Positions 1 through 8,263 of a stretch of 64,000 nt of DNA are shown here, piece after piece; positions within the stretch are counted from its first letter, which is position 1; each line of letters opens with the position of its first letter. Both the position numbers and the translations under genes were made by a program. The DNA comes from Thermohalobaculum sp963721105. Lineage in GTDB: Bacteria > Pseudomonadota > Alphaproteobacteria > Rhodobacterales > Rhodobacteraceae. Below the pieces are notes generated by a model. That model saw only the letters and a list, made by a program, of their open reading frames with translations, did not search any database and had not been told where the DNA came from. Location of the stretch: contig CAVRHY010000004.1 of NCBI GenBank assembly GCA_963721105.1, positions 438,407 to 502,406 of the forward strand, in the 5' to 3' direction.

Positions 1-172
1 AGCGCCAATTAATCTGTTGGCACCTTGGCCCGCGTTCGGAAGGATTTGGGTGGCCGCTTGAGGGATCGAGTGCGTCGCGTCATATCCGTAGGCCGAATGC
101 CGGCAGATGGGGAGGGCACCGGCGTCAGGGGGTGACGACCGGCGCCGTGCGCAAACACCGTTTGGAGGCGAG

Positions 173-547
173 ATGCGCCTGGCGTTCTTTATCCTGACCG
201 TGCTGGTCGCCGCGGGCTCGATCTGGCTTTCCGACATCGTGAACGCCGACGCGAACCGGGCTGGGCGCCAGGTCGAACTTCAGCGGGCGCTCGCGGAAAA
301 TGGTGTCCGCCGGATGCTCTGGAGTTCGGAGGCCTACGACTTTTCCGACGTCGTCCTGGGTGAGACCACCGCGGCAGGCGACATGGTGTTCCGGGGCATG
401 ATCGCGCAGAACGGGGGCTCTGGCCTGGCCTACGGTCATGCCCGTTCGATCTGCGATGGACGGTTCGATGATCCGGCGTGCTGGACGGTATCGTACCTTG
501 AGATTGATGGCCGGACAGTACAGGGCGCAAATGGCCGGTTCCACTGA
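173..547 (+). CDS. small membrane-anchored hypothetical protein
   Basis: I do not recognise the family. From the ATG at 173 it encodes about 124 residues: a hydrophobic N-terminal segment (roughly residues 3-20), which reads as a membrane anchor or uncleaved signal, then a short soluble domain with two cysteines near the C terminus (CDGRFDDPACW). An upstream in-frame start at 107 exists, but the Shine-Dalgarno GGAGG at 164-168 lies at the right distance from 173, and the extra N-terminal residues look non-coding (Arg/Pro-rich). It lies about 180 bp upstream of wzc on the same strand, so a link to polysaccharide export is possible but not shown. Confidence 0.55.
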   Translation: MRLAFFILTVLVAAGSIWLSDIVNADANRAGRQVELQRALAENGVRRMLWSSEAYDFSDVVLGETTAAGDMVFRGMIAQNGGSGLAYGHARSICDGRFDDPACWTVSYLEIDGRTVQGANGRFH

Positions 548-723
548 TCGCGCCGGCTGTCGGTCCGGGTCCAGCCCGATGCGCTGCCGAGAATGACAGA
601 AAGTCGGTTCGGTTCCTTCGACAGCCTGTGATTTCGACACCTCTGCGTGATACAAGTTCAGGCCGAGGTTGAAGTTGTCACTCGCTGTTCTCGCCGAGGC
701 TGAGATCTGAGGTCGGACGCGTC

Positions 724-3003
724 ATGAAGCAGATCTATCCTCCGGTTCGAGAAAGGTCTCTAGCGGCTGCGGAGCCGCAGGAGAGGAGCCGCGTGCGCGC
801 CAATGGCGACGAGATGCGGCGGTATATCGGCATGATCCGCCGCAACCTGCTCGTCCTCGCCGCTTTCCTCGTGCTCGCCTTGCTGCTGGGGTATTTCTTC
901 TCGCGGACGCTCGAGCCCAGCTACACTGCCAGGTCCACGGTCATGCTGAGCACGCGCCAGACGAACGTGGTGGATTATCAAAACGTCCTGTCGGGCATTC
1001 CGACCGACGTCGGCGCCGTCTCGGGCGAAATCCAGCTCCTGCAGTCGAACGAGTTGCTGGGGAAGGTCGTCAAGCGGCTTCATCTCGATCGGGATCCGGA
1101 ATTCGTTCGTCACGAGACGGCCGCCGCGGGCGAGCCCGGCTGGCTGAAGAGTCACCTGCGCGCCGCGGTCGAGGGTGTTCAGGGCCTGCTGGGACTCGAT
1201 CCGCGGGTGAAACTTCCGACGGCAGACGCGGCGCCCGATGCCGACATGATAGCCGCGGCAGCGAGCCTGCAGAGGCGCCTGAACGTCCGAGCGACGGGTG
1301 ATTGGGCTCCGGTCATGTCCATCTCGGTACAATCGGAACACGCGCACAAGGCCATGCTCCTCGCCAACGCCATCGCCGAGGTCTACATCAACGACCAGCT
1401 GGAGGCGAAGTTCGAGGCGACCCAGCGGGCGACGACATGGCTGGGCCAGCGCCTGACCGAGCTCAAGCAGAAGGTCGAGTCCTCCGAGGCCGCCGTTGCC
1501 GCGTTCCGCAAGCAGATCTCGACGGATCAGGGGCCGGGTCTGGAACTCTCCGACCAGCAGATGTCCGAACTCAGCAAGCAGCTCATTCAGGCCAGCGCGG
1601 CGCGTGCCGAGGCGGAGGCGGAACTGAATCAACTGCTTGCCGAGGACCGTTCGACGACCGCCGGCCGCCAGGGCTCCGGCGCGGCCTCGATCGCCGAGCC
1701 GCGGAAGGAGCGTGAGCGGCTGCTCGCGCGGGAAGCGGACCTCATCAAGCAATACGGCGCCGACAGCCCCGAGGTGACGGCGATCAAGGACGAGATCGTC
1801 GCCCTCGACCGGGCGATCGCCGTCAGCTCGCGGGCAACGGGGGACGAGGTGCGTCTGCGGCGGAACATCGACGTAGCGCGGAACGCGCTCGACGGCGCCC
1901 GCGCCCGCGAAGCCGCGCTGAAGAAAAGCCTGGAGAAACTCGAGAGCGGCAGCCTCGACCAATCGAACGACACGCTGAAGCTGAACGAGCTCGAGCGCGA
2001 GGCCGAGGCGGACAGGTTGATCTATCAAAACTTTCTGACGCGCTTCAAGGAGATCTCGCAGCAGGCGGACATGCAGCAGCCGGATGCACGCCTGATTTCG
2101 CCGGCCGAGGTCGCGACGTTCACCGGCACCTCCACGTCAAGGGTCCTGCTTACCGCCAGTCTGCTGGGCTTGGCGCTCGGCGCCGGAATCGTGATCTTGC
2201 TGGAGAGGATGAACGACCGGTTCCACTCGGCTGCCGATCTCGAGGAGTCCGTCGGGGTGGCGGTGCTGTCCAGCCTGCCGCGCGCGCCGGGGAGCTCGAA
2301 GCGTCCTGATGTTCTGGCGCATGTGCGCCAGAAGCCCACCTCGGCGCTGGCCGAGGCCGTCCGCAACCTCAGGACGTCGCTGCTGCTGTCCAGCATCGAC
2401 GTGCCGCCCAAGGTGGTGATGGTGACGTCGTCCGTCGCCGAGGAGGGAAAGTCGACGAGTTCGCTCCTGCTCGCCTACATGAACGTCCGGATGGGCCGTT
2501 CGACGATCGTCGTCGACTGTGATCTGCGCCGCCCGACGCTCCGAGATTGCTTCGGCCTGAGCGCGGGACCCGACTTCCTGTCCGTGCTGGACGGATCGGC
2601 TGAGCTGGAGGAAGTCGTGACAACGGACCCCGACAGCGGAATCGATCTCCTGCCGATCAGCAAGGCCGTCCCGCAGGCGTCCGACATCCTGTCATCGGCC
2701 CGGTTCCGCCAGGTCATCGAGACGCTCTCGGAGCATTATGACCTGGTCGTGCTGGACGTGCCCCCGGTCCTTCTGGTGTCGGATGCGGGCGTCGTCGGCG
2801 GCGTCGCTGACGCAACCGTCTACGCCGTCCGCTGGGGCAAGACCCCGCGCGAGCTGGTCAAGAAGGGCATCAAGCAGCTGGCCGACTATGGCATCCGGGT
2901 CAACGGTGCGCTCCTGACCTTCGTCGACCGCCGCGAGGCGGCGCAGTACGAGGCCTATCGCTACGGATACGGCGAGTACCGCAACAGGTATTACTCGGAC
3001 TAG
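724..3003 (+). CDS. wzc: Wzc-type polysaccharide co-polymerase / tyrosine autokinase
   Basis: Inner-membrane protein controlling chain length and export of capsular or exopolysaccharide, 759 residues. Layout: N-terminal Wzz domain with a first membrane helix at about 40-60, a long periplasmic coiled-coil region (about 240-450), a second membrane helix at about 475-495, then a cytoplasmic BY-kinase. Walker A is EEGKSTSS (about 574), Walker A' is VVDCDLRRP (about 597), Walker B is LVVLDVPP (about 675). The last 19 residues hold seven tyrosines, the autophosphorylation cluster typical of Wzc. Co-polymerase and kinase are fused in one chain, as in Gram-negative bacteria. The TAG stop is part of the CTAG target of the IS that follows immediately, so the reading frame is intact, but any co-transcribed downstream gene would be separated by the insertion. 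Confidence 0.93.
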   Translation: MKQIYPPVRERSLAAAEPQERSRVRANGDEMRRYIGMIRRNLLVLAAFLVLALLLGYFFSRTLEPSYTARSTVMLSTRQTNVVDYQNVLSGIPTDVGAVSGEIQLLQSNELLGKVVKRLHLDRDPEFVRHETAAAGEPGWLKSHLRAAVEGVQGLLGLDPRVKLPTADAAPDADMIAAAASLQRRLNVRATGDWAPVMSISVQSEHAHKAMLLANAIAEVYINDQLEAKFEATQRATTWLGQRLTELKQKVESSEAAVAAFRKQISTDQGPGLELSDQQMSELSKQLIQASAARAEAEAELNQLLAEDRSTTAGRQGSGAASIAEPRKERERLLAREADLIKQYGADSPEVTAIKDEIVALDRAIAVSSRATGDEVRLRRNIDVARNALDGARAREAALKKSLEKLESGSLDQSNDTLKLNELEREAEADRLIYQNFLTRFKEISQQADMQQPDARLISPAEVATFTGTSTSRVLLTASLLGLALGAGIVILLERMNDRFHSAADLEESVGVAVLSSLPRAPGSSKRPDVLAHVRQKPTSALAEAVRNLRTSLLLSSIDVPPKVVMVTSSVAEEGKSTSSLLLAYMNVRMGRSTIVVDCDLRRPTLRDCFGLSAGPDFLSVLDGSAELEEVVTTDPDSGIDLLPISKAVPQASDILSSARFRQVIETLSEHYDLVVLDVPPVLLVSDAGVVGGVADATVYAVRWGKTPRELVKKGIKQLADYGIRVNGALLTFVDRREAAQYEAYRYGYGEYRNRYYSD

Positions 3004-3837
3004 GACGTGGCCCCATAAAGGGTATTCCTTTTGAGGGCCGGCGGTGATTCAACCTCCTGAATAGAGGAGGTTTCGATGCGACGCCACGAACTGAGCGACG
3101 AGGAATGGGCGATCATCCAGCCGCTGCTGCCGAACAAGCCGAGAGGTGTGCCGCGGGTCGACGACCGTCGCGTGCTGAACGGCATCCTGTGGCGGTTCCG
3201 GACGGCGCGCCCTGGCGCGACATACCCGAGCGCTATGGGCCGAGAACGACGCTCTACAACCGCTTCGTGCGATGGCGAAAGGCAGGCGTCTGGGACAGGC
3301 TTCTGGAGGCGGTCTCAAAGGCTTACGATGGCGAGATCGTCATGATCGACTCGTCGTGCGTGCGCGTGCACCAGCACGGCGCCGCCCCCAAAAAGACGAT
3401 GGGGATGGTTGCATGGGACGCTCCCGGGGCGGGCTGACGACGAAGATCCATGCGCTCGTCGACGCCGAGGGCCGCCCGGTGCGGATCACGCTGACCGCCG
3501 GGCAGGCGGGCGACGCGCCGGCAGCGCCCGAACTCCTCGAGATGCTCGCCCCGGGCGCGACGCTGATCGCCGACCGGGCCTACGACACCGACGCGATCCG
3601 CGGCCTCGCCGCCGAGCGCGGCGCCTGGGCGAACATCCCGCCGCGCGTGATCCGAAAGGACAGCTTCGCCTTCAGCGGCTGGGTCTACCGCCAGCGCAAC
3701 TGCATCGAGCGGTTCTTCAACCGCCTCAAGCACTTCCGGGGCCTCGCTACCCGATACGACCGCAACCCGGAGAACTTCCTCGCCGCCATCAAGCTCGCCG
3801 CAATCCGCATTTGGCTGGCGACATATGAGTTCACGTC
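3004..3837 (+). mobile_element. IS5-family (IS427-like) insertion sequence
   Basis: Complete element of about 834 bp. The ends are imperfect inverted repeats: the left reads GACGTGGCCCCATA and the complement of the right reads GACGTGAACTCATA (11 of 14 identical). It is flanked on both sides by CTAG (3000-3003 and 3838-3841), consistent with the TA or YTAR target duplication of this group. It carries one transposase gene. The left CTAG contains the wzc stop codon; the right CTAG supplies the transposase stop codon. Confidence 0.85.
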
Positions 3838-3841
3838 CTAG
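3076..3841 (+). pseudogene. IS5-family transposase, frameshifted
   Basis: DDE transposase of the IS5/IS427 group. Three reading frames must be joined. Frame A (3076 to about 3203) carries the N-terminal DUF4096-type helix region (LSDEEWAIIQPLLP). Frame B (to about 3390) continues with APWRDIPERYGP and the DSSCVRVHQH segment. Frame C (to 3841) carries GRSRGGLTTKIHA, IADRAYD and the C-terminal ERFFNRLKHFR motif. The B-to-C change is a -1 shift at CCCCCAAAAAG (about 3386-3396), where this group commonly uses programmed frameshifting. The A-to-B change fits loss of one G in ACGGCGCG at about 3203; it is not expected for the family and would inactivate the product unless it is a sequencing error. 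The stop TAG (3839-3841) comes from the target site. Confidence 0.85.
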
Positions 3842-3942
3842 GTGGGCCGCTCGCCCGACCCCCGACCGGAGTGCGAATTTCGCGGTGCGGGGTTGCGTCG
3901 CGTGGATGGGTGCGCCATCATTTTCGACAGTATGCAGCAAGC

Positions 3943-4015
3943 GAAAGGAGGTGATCCAATGTCGAGTGAGACCTTGGAGATGGTGGTCGGGACAACCGCG
4001 GGGGCCGTCGGCTGA
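3943..4015 (+). CDS. 18-residue micro-ORF with an extended Shine-Dalgarno
   Basis: The ORF itself runs 3959-4015 and encodes MSSETLEMVVGTTAGAVG. The interval here includes the ribosome-binding site from 3943. The 16 bases immediately before the ATG region (GAAAGGAGGTGATCCA) are an uninterrupted complement of the 3' end of the 16S rRNA encoded at 58853-58868. The SD core GGAGG is 6-8 bases from the ATG. A GC-rich terminator follows at 4093-4122, so it looks like a free-standing short transcript. A downstream CCTCC (about 4023-4028) could pair with the SD and hide it. I do not recognise the peptide; it could be a leader, a small regulatory protein or a ribosome-binding RNA. Confidence 0.5.
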
Positions 4016-4092
4016 GGAGCAGCCTCCGGGCCGGCGGCCTTCGGGCCGGGCATTTCGCGCCCTGAACCGGTCCACGATCTCAAAGCTCACGG

Positions 4093-4122
4093 AAGGCCGC
4101 CCCGCGGGGCGGCCTTTTCCTT
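4093..4122 (+). terminator. Rho-independent terminator after the micro-ORF
   Basis: A strong GC hairpin (GGCCGCCCC, short loop, GGGGCGGCC) is followed by TTTTCCTTT. It closes the short transcript containing the 18-residue ORF and separates it from the PRC-barrel gene. Confidence 0.75.
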
Positions 4123-4234
4123 TGCGGCGTCTTGCGGGGCTCCACCACCGCGCGGGGCTTCCGCGGGCCGCCTGCAACCGGCGCAGCCGGACGGGCGTTT
4201 CATATACGGTCACTCACGGAGATGGCCGGAGACG

Positions 4235-4666
4235 ATGGCCCAGGAGACGACGGCAATGGCGACAAATCCCAAGGCGGCCGGAATGACCGAATCGGAACTG
4301 CGCAGTTCGGAGACAATCAAGCTGATCGGCTCGGACAAGGTCGAGGGCACGCAGGTCTACAACACCCAAGGCGAGCATCTCGGCCACATCGAGAAGGTCA
4401 TGATCGACAAGCACTCGGGCAAGGTGGCCTATGCAGTGATGTCATTCGGCGGCTTTCTCGGTATCGGAGAGGCGCACTATCCGCTGCCCTGGGAGGCGCT
4501 GGACTACGAGGTCGAGCGCGACGGCTATGTCGTCGACATCGACAGGCGGAAACTCGAGGGTGCGCCCTCCTTCGCGCGGGGCGCCGACCCGGCCTGGGAC
4601 GACCCGACCTACAACCGCGAGATCTATGGCTACTACGGCCTGGCATATCCATTTCCGCTGGTCTGA
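4235..4666 (+). CDS. PRC-barrel domain protein
   Basis: Protein of 143 residues with one PRC-barrel domain, roughly residues 28-110: ETIKLIGSDKVEGTQVYN, then GEHLGHIEKVMID, VAYAVMSFGGFLGIGE, YPLPWEAL. In this family the domain is a small beta-barrel found in RimM, photosynthetic reaction-centre H subunit and many stand-alone alphaproteobacterial stress-related proteins; the ligand of stand-alone members is unknown. A second in-frame ATG at 4256 is an alternative start. The C-terminal tail is rich in Tyr and Pro. It is flanked by terminators on both sides and so is probably monocistronic. Confidence 0.88.
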   Translation: MAQETTAMATNPKAAGMTESELRSSETIKLIGSDKVEGTQVYNTQGEHLGHIEKVMIDKHSGKVAYAVMSFGGFLGIGEAHYPLPWEALDYEVERDGYVVDIDRRKLEGAPSFARGADPAWDDPTYNREIYGYYGLAYPFPLV

Positions 4667-4681
4667 CGCGGACCGGAAGCA

Positions 4682-4710
4682 GAAACGCCGCCCCGGGGGG
4701 CGGCGTTTTC
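4682..4710 (+). terminator. terminator after the PRC-barrel gene
   Basis: Inverted repeat GAAACGCCGCCCC ... GGGGCGGCGTTTTC with a short GG loop, 16 bp after the PRC stop. The A and T tracts on the two sides mean it could also serve the convergent mmsA transcript. Confidence 0.8.
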
Positions 4711-4744
4711 AGTTGGTGGGGACGGAGCCAGCCTCTCCCTGCTG

Positions 4745-6247
4745 TCAGCTCATGACGGGGATCGAGAACTCCGCGCCTTCCTTGACGCCCGAGGGCCAGC
4801 GGGTCGTGACCGTCTTGGTGCGCGTGTAGAAGCGGAAGGCGTCCGGCCCGTGCTGGTTGAGGTCGCCGAAGACCGACTTCTTCCAGCCGCCGAAGGTGTG
4901 GTAGGCCAGCGGCACCGGGATCGGTACGTTGATGCCGACCATGCCGATGTTGATCCGGTCCGAGAAGTCGCGCGCCGTGTCGCCGTCGCGGGTGAAGATC
5001 GCGGCGCCGTTGCCGTACTCGTGGTCCATGGCGAGGCCGAGCGCTTCCTCATAGGTCTTTGCGCGGACGGTCGAAAGGACCGGGCCGAAAATCTCGGTCT
5101 TGTAGATGTCCATGTCCTTGGTGACGCGGTCGAACAGGCAGCCGCCGATGAAGTTGCCCTGCTCGTAGCCCTGCAGGCGGAACTCGCGGCCGTCGACGAC
5201 CAGCTCGGCGCCTTCCTCGACGCCGCGGTCGATCAGGCCGCGCACGCGGGTGTAGGCCTCGCGGGTGACCAGCGGGCCGAAGTCGACGTCGTCGCCCGCC
5301 GTGTAGGGGCCGATCTTCAGGCTCTCGACGCGCGGCGCGAGCTTCTTGATCAGCCGATCCGCCGTCTCCTCGCCGACGGGCACCGCGACCGAGACGGCCA
5401 TGCAGCGCTCGCCCGCGGCGCCATAGCCGGCGCCGACCAGCGCGTCGACGGCCTGGTCCATGTCGGCGTCGGGCATGACGATCATGTGGTTCTTGGCGCC
5501 GCCGAAGCATTGCACGCGCTTGCCGGCCGCGCAGCCCCTCGCATAGACGTACTGGGCGATCGGGGTCGAGCCGACGAAGCCGATGGCGGCGACATCCGGG
5601 TCGTCGAGCAGCGCGTCGACCGCCCCCTTGTCCCCGTTGACCACGTTCAGGATGCCTTCCGGTGCTCCCGCCTCGAGCATCAGCTCGGCCAGCATCAGCG
5701 GCACGGAGGGGTCGCGCTCGGACGGCTTGAGGACGAAGGCGTTGCCGGCGGCGATGGCCGGGCAGAACTTCCACATCGGGATCATCGCGGGGAAGTTGAA
5801 GGGCGTGATTCCGGCGACGACCCCAAGCGGCTGGCGCATGGAGTACATGTCGATGCCGGGGCCGGCTGACTGCGTGTATTCGCCCTTCAGCAGGTGCGGC
5901 GCGCCGATGCAGAACTCGGCGACCTCGAGCCCGCGCTGCACGTCGCCCTTTGCGTCGGGCAGGGTCTTGCCGTGCTCGCGCGACAGCGCCTCGGCCAACT
6001 TGTCCATGTCGCGCTGCAGGAGCGAGACGAACTTCATCATGACGCGCGCCCGGCGCTGCGGGTTCGTCGCCGCCCAGCCGGGCTGCGCCGCCAGGCCGTT
6101 CTCGACGGCGGCGCGGACCTCGTCGGCGCTGGCGAGCGGGCATTTCGCCTGCACCTCGCCGGTTGCCGGGTTGAAGACGTCCGAGAACCGGCCGGACGTC
6201 CCCTTGACGTGCTTGCCGCCGATGAAGTGCGTCAGTTCCTGCGTCAT
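4745..6247 (-). CDS. mmsA: CoA-acylating methylmalonate-semialdehyde dehydrogenase
   Basis: Oxidises methylmalonate semialdehyde (and malonate semialdehyde) to propionyl-CoA or acetyl-CoA with NAD+ and CoA; used in valine, thymine and myo-inositol breakdown. Length of 500 residues is normal for the family. Aldehyde dehydrogenase landmarks are present: GVVAGITPFNFPAMIP (about 140-155), the NAD-binding GFVGSTPIAQYV, and the catalytic cysteine in GERCMAVSVAV (about residue 282). MmsA is recognised by the IGGKHVKGTSG-like N terminus and by the C-terminal FGGWKKSVFGDLNQHGPDA stretch. No valine or inositol genes lie next to it, so which pathway it serves is open. Confidence 0.93.
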   Translation of the reverse strand: MTQELTHFIGGKHVKGTSGRFSDVFNPATGEVQAKCPLASADEVRAAVENGLAAQPGWAATNPQRRARVMMKFVSLLQRDMDKLAEALSREHGKTLPDAKGDVQRGLEVAEFCIGAPHLLKGEYTQSAGPGIDMYSMRQPLGVVAGITPFNFPAMIPMWKFCPAIAAGNAFVLKPSERDPSVPLMLAELMLEAGAPEGILNVVNGDKGAVDALLDDPDVAAIGFVGSTPIAQYVYARGCAAGKRVQCFGGAKNHMIVMPDADMDQAVDALVGAGYGAAGERCMAVSVAVPVGEETADRLIKKLAPRVESLKIGPYTAGDDVDFGPLVTREAYTRVRGLIDRGVEEGAELVVDGREFRLQGYEQGNFIGGCLFDRVTKDMDIYKTEIFGPVLSTVRAKTYEEALGLAMDHEYGNGAAIFTRDGDTARDFSDRINIGMVGINVPIPVPLAYHTFGGWKKSVFGDLNQHGPDAFRFYTRTKTVTTRWPSGVKEGAEFSIPVMS

Positions 6248-6395
6248 GGCATCCTCCCGTTAAGACCGGCCCGCGGCCGCATGGCCGCTGCATTTCCGGT
6301 TTTCGCCGGCAGGTCAAGGGCTGCCACCGGGAGGCGATTTCCCGGCGCCGGATTTATGCTAGCTTCGCGCCGCCAGGGTGGCGGGAGGAAGCGGC

Positions 6396-7127
6396 ATGGA
6401 AGACGAGGACGTCGAGGCATTCCTGAAAGGCAATCCGCCGAAGAGCGACGAGAAGCACGGCGACTACACGAAGCGCATGGTGACGGCGCTGGGCCTGCAC
6501 CTGACCACGTCCGGCTCGACCGAAAAGGCGGACCGGACCCAGGTCCACACCGTTGCGGGCTATACGCATTTCGGCAAGGCGAAGACTGCGGCGGCCAAGC
6601 CGAAGGCCAAGAGCAAGAAGGACGAGCTGATCGAAAAGCGCCAGGAGGAGCAGGCGGCGCTGATGAAGAAGCCCGTCAACTTCTCGCCGAACTTCAACAC
6701 GCACATGTACGCGGGAGAGAAGCATGCCAAGGGCCACAAGGGGCTGCATGCACTTTGCCTGCTTCTGGGCGTCACCGACGTGACGAAACGGCCCGCGGTT
6801 ACCGGGATCACCCGGTGCGACAGCAAGAATGGCTGCTATTCCGCGGACATCAAGCTGCACGGGAACGCGGATTCGAAGCGCAGCTCGCTGTTCCCCGATA
6901 ACTGGACCGACAAGGAGATCCGGCCCGTCGTCGAGGCGGCCTTCCGGTACTGGCGCGTCCACCACGTGCAGATGGTGAACGAGAAGGGGCCGTGCAAATG
7001 GGCCGGCATGGCGACGGTCAACGGTATCGAGACGAAGATCGGCGGCTATGGCGACGGCGACAAGAAGGAGGGGCTGACGCAGGCCTATCCGGCGATCAAC
7101 GGCGCCTGGATCGAGGAGACCGTCTGA
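6396..7127 (+). CDS. EndoU-like nuclease-domain protein
   Basis: Free-standing protein of 243 residues. The second half resembles bacterial EndoU (XendoU-fold) RNase domains known from polymorphic and contact-dependent toxins: a first histidine in THMYAGE (His103), a second in KGLHALC (His118), then SSLFPDNWTDKEI (about 163-175) and a C-terminal GGYGDGDKKEG...TQAYP segment (about 213-230). The middle (about 70-85) is a Lys/Ala-rich linker. There is no signal peptide and no visible secretion or RHS-type repeat, so it is not obviously a secreted toxin. The start at 6396 is preferred because GGGAGGA lies 7 bases upstream; a GTG at 6378 is an alternative. The assignment rests on motif resemblance by eye and needs a profile search. 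Confidence 0.55.
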   Translation: MEDEDVEAFLKGNPPKSDEKHGDYTKRMVTALGLHLTTSGSTEKADRTQVHTVAGYTHFGKAKTAAAKPKAKSKKDELIEKRQEEQAALMKKPVNFSPNFNTHMYAGEKHAKGHKGLHALCLLLGVTDVTKRPAVTGITRCDSKNGCYSADIKLHGNADSKRSSLFPDNWTDKEIRPVVEAAFRYWRVHHVQMVNEKGPCKWAGMATVNGIETKIGGYGDGDKKEGLTQAYPAINGAWIEETV

Positions 7128-7155
7128 CCGGCCGCGCCCGCGGCGGGGGCGCCCG

Positions 7156-7950
7156 TCAGTGCACGGTCATGTTGACGTAGCGGCTGCGGTCGAGGCCCAG
7201 CCCGCCGCACTCGGCGTCGATCTGGCCGCAGAGCATCTGCCAGACGTCCTCGCGCGACCACGGCTTCTTGCAGGACGCGGCGCCGCGATAGAAGTCGAGA
7301 TAGCAGTCGCAGCAGGCGGCGATGCCGAGATTTCCCTTGGCAACGTGGGACTTGCGGTAGGCGTCCATCAGCGTGGCGCAGGTCTCGAGATAGGTCCGCA
7401 AGGTCGCCGCCGTCAGCACCGGCGAGCCGTCGAGGAAGGCCAGCGCCAGCTTGCCGTGCGCCTGGTCGACGATGCGGTCGGGCCCGATGTTGATTCGCTG
7501 GGGCAGCTGGCGGGTGGCGCCGGCCATCACCTCGAGCATCTCGCGGAGCTTGAACGCCGTATCGTCAACGCCCGGCCTGGCGAAGGCGTTGGCCTTGGCG
7601 AGGAAGCCGGCGGCGATGCCGAGGTTGCAGTAGTGCGCGGCGTCCGACCGGCCGCAGGCGGTCGACGGCTGGTCGACGACCGAGGCGTCCTTGTCGAGGA
7701 AGTCGTAATAGGCGTCGTCGCCCGAGCGCAGGCCCGTCGCGATCTGGTGCGTCGCCTTGGCGCTGACGCCGTCGGCATGGCCCAGCGTCTGGCCGTGCAG
7801 GTCCCGCAGGCGGTCGGTCAACCCCTTGTAGCAGAACAGGAAAAGGAAGAAGTAGCGGGCCCGCTGGGCAGCGTGCATGCGGAGCGCGTCGCCAAGCCGG
7901 CCCGCGAGTATGGCGAGCGCCGGGTTGGTCTCGGTGTGGATGCGGCCCAT
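7156..7950 (-). CDS. Cys-rich hypothetical protein
   Basis: I do not recognise the family. The protein has 264 residues from the ATG at 7950 (MGRIHTETNPALAIL); the frame is open further upstream but that part is Pro/Ala/Arg-rich and looks non-coding. Cysteines cluster near the C terminus (CCDCYLDFYRG, SCKKPW, CGQIDAECGG), suggesting metal binding or disulfides. No signal peptide and no clear membrane helix, although RYFFLFLFCYKGL (about 31-43) is hydrophobic. It is convergent with the EndoU-like gene with a 28-bp gap, so it is not in the same operon; a role as an immunity partner is possible but unsupported. Confidence 0.6.
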   Translation of the reverse strand: MGRIHTETNPALAILAGRLGDALRMHAAQRARYFFLFLFCYKGLTDRLRDLHGQTLGHADGVSAKATHQIATGLRSGDDAYYDFLDKDASVVDQPSTACGRSDAAHYCNLGIAAGFLAKANAFARPGVDDTAFKLREMLEVMAGATRQLPQRINIGPDRIVDQAHGKLALAFLDGSPVLTAATLRTYLETCATLMDAYRKSHVAKGNLGIAACCDCYLDFYRGAASCKKPWSREDVWQMLCGQIDAECGGLGLDRSRYVNMTVH

Positions 7951-8263
7951 GAAATTGTCCCTCGGGAAATCGGAGGTGGGGCGGCCGGCAATATCGGCCG
8001 CCGCCGACACTGTGCCACCGTTGCCCGGGCGGTGGAAGATGCAACCGCCGGGGCGGATCCCGGCCGGGCGGACGCGGGGTCCCGGCAAGGGGAGACAGGT
8101 GGAGAAGCGCGGGCTTCCGCGGCGTGGAGACGCGTGGAGAAAGGTTCGGAAACGCGCGGGCGCACGGGTGAAGGAAAGTGAAGGGTACTTGTCGTTAATC
8201 AGATCCCGAGGGGGGATTCGGGACGAACGGGCGAGGGGGGAAACGGGCGCGGCAGCGCCCGCC
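7951..8263. other. intergenic stretch with no gene seen
   Basis: About 310 bp between two minus-strand genes. I see only GC-rich sequence with no conserved coding frame; it presumably holds the promoter for the Cys-rich gene and the 3' region of the HerA-like gene. Confidence 0.5.

Noticed and set aside
3825..4286. 153-residue plus-strand frame after the IS
   Set aside because: It is Arg/Pro-rich without any recognisable motif and runs through the IS end, the micro-ORF SD and the terminator, so it is a chance frame in GC-rich DNA.
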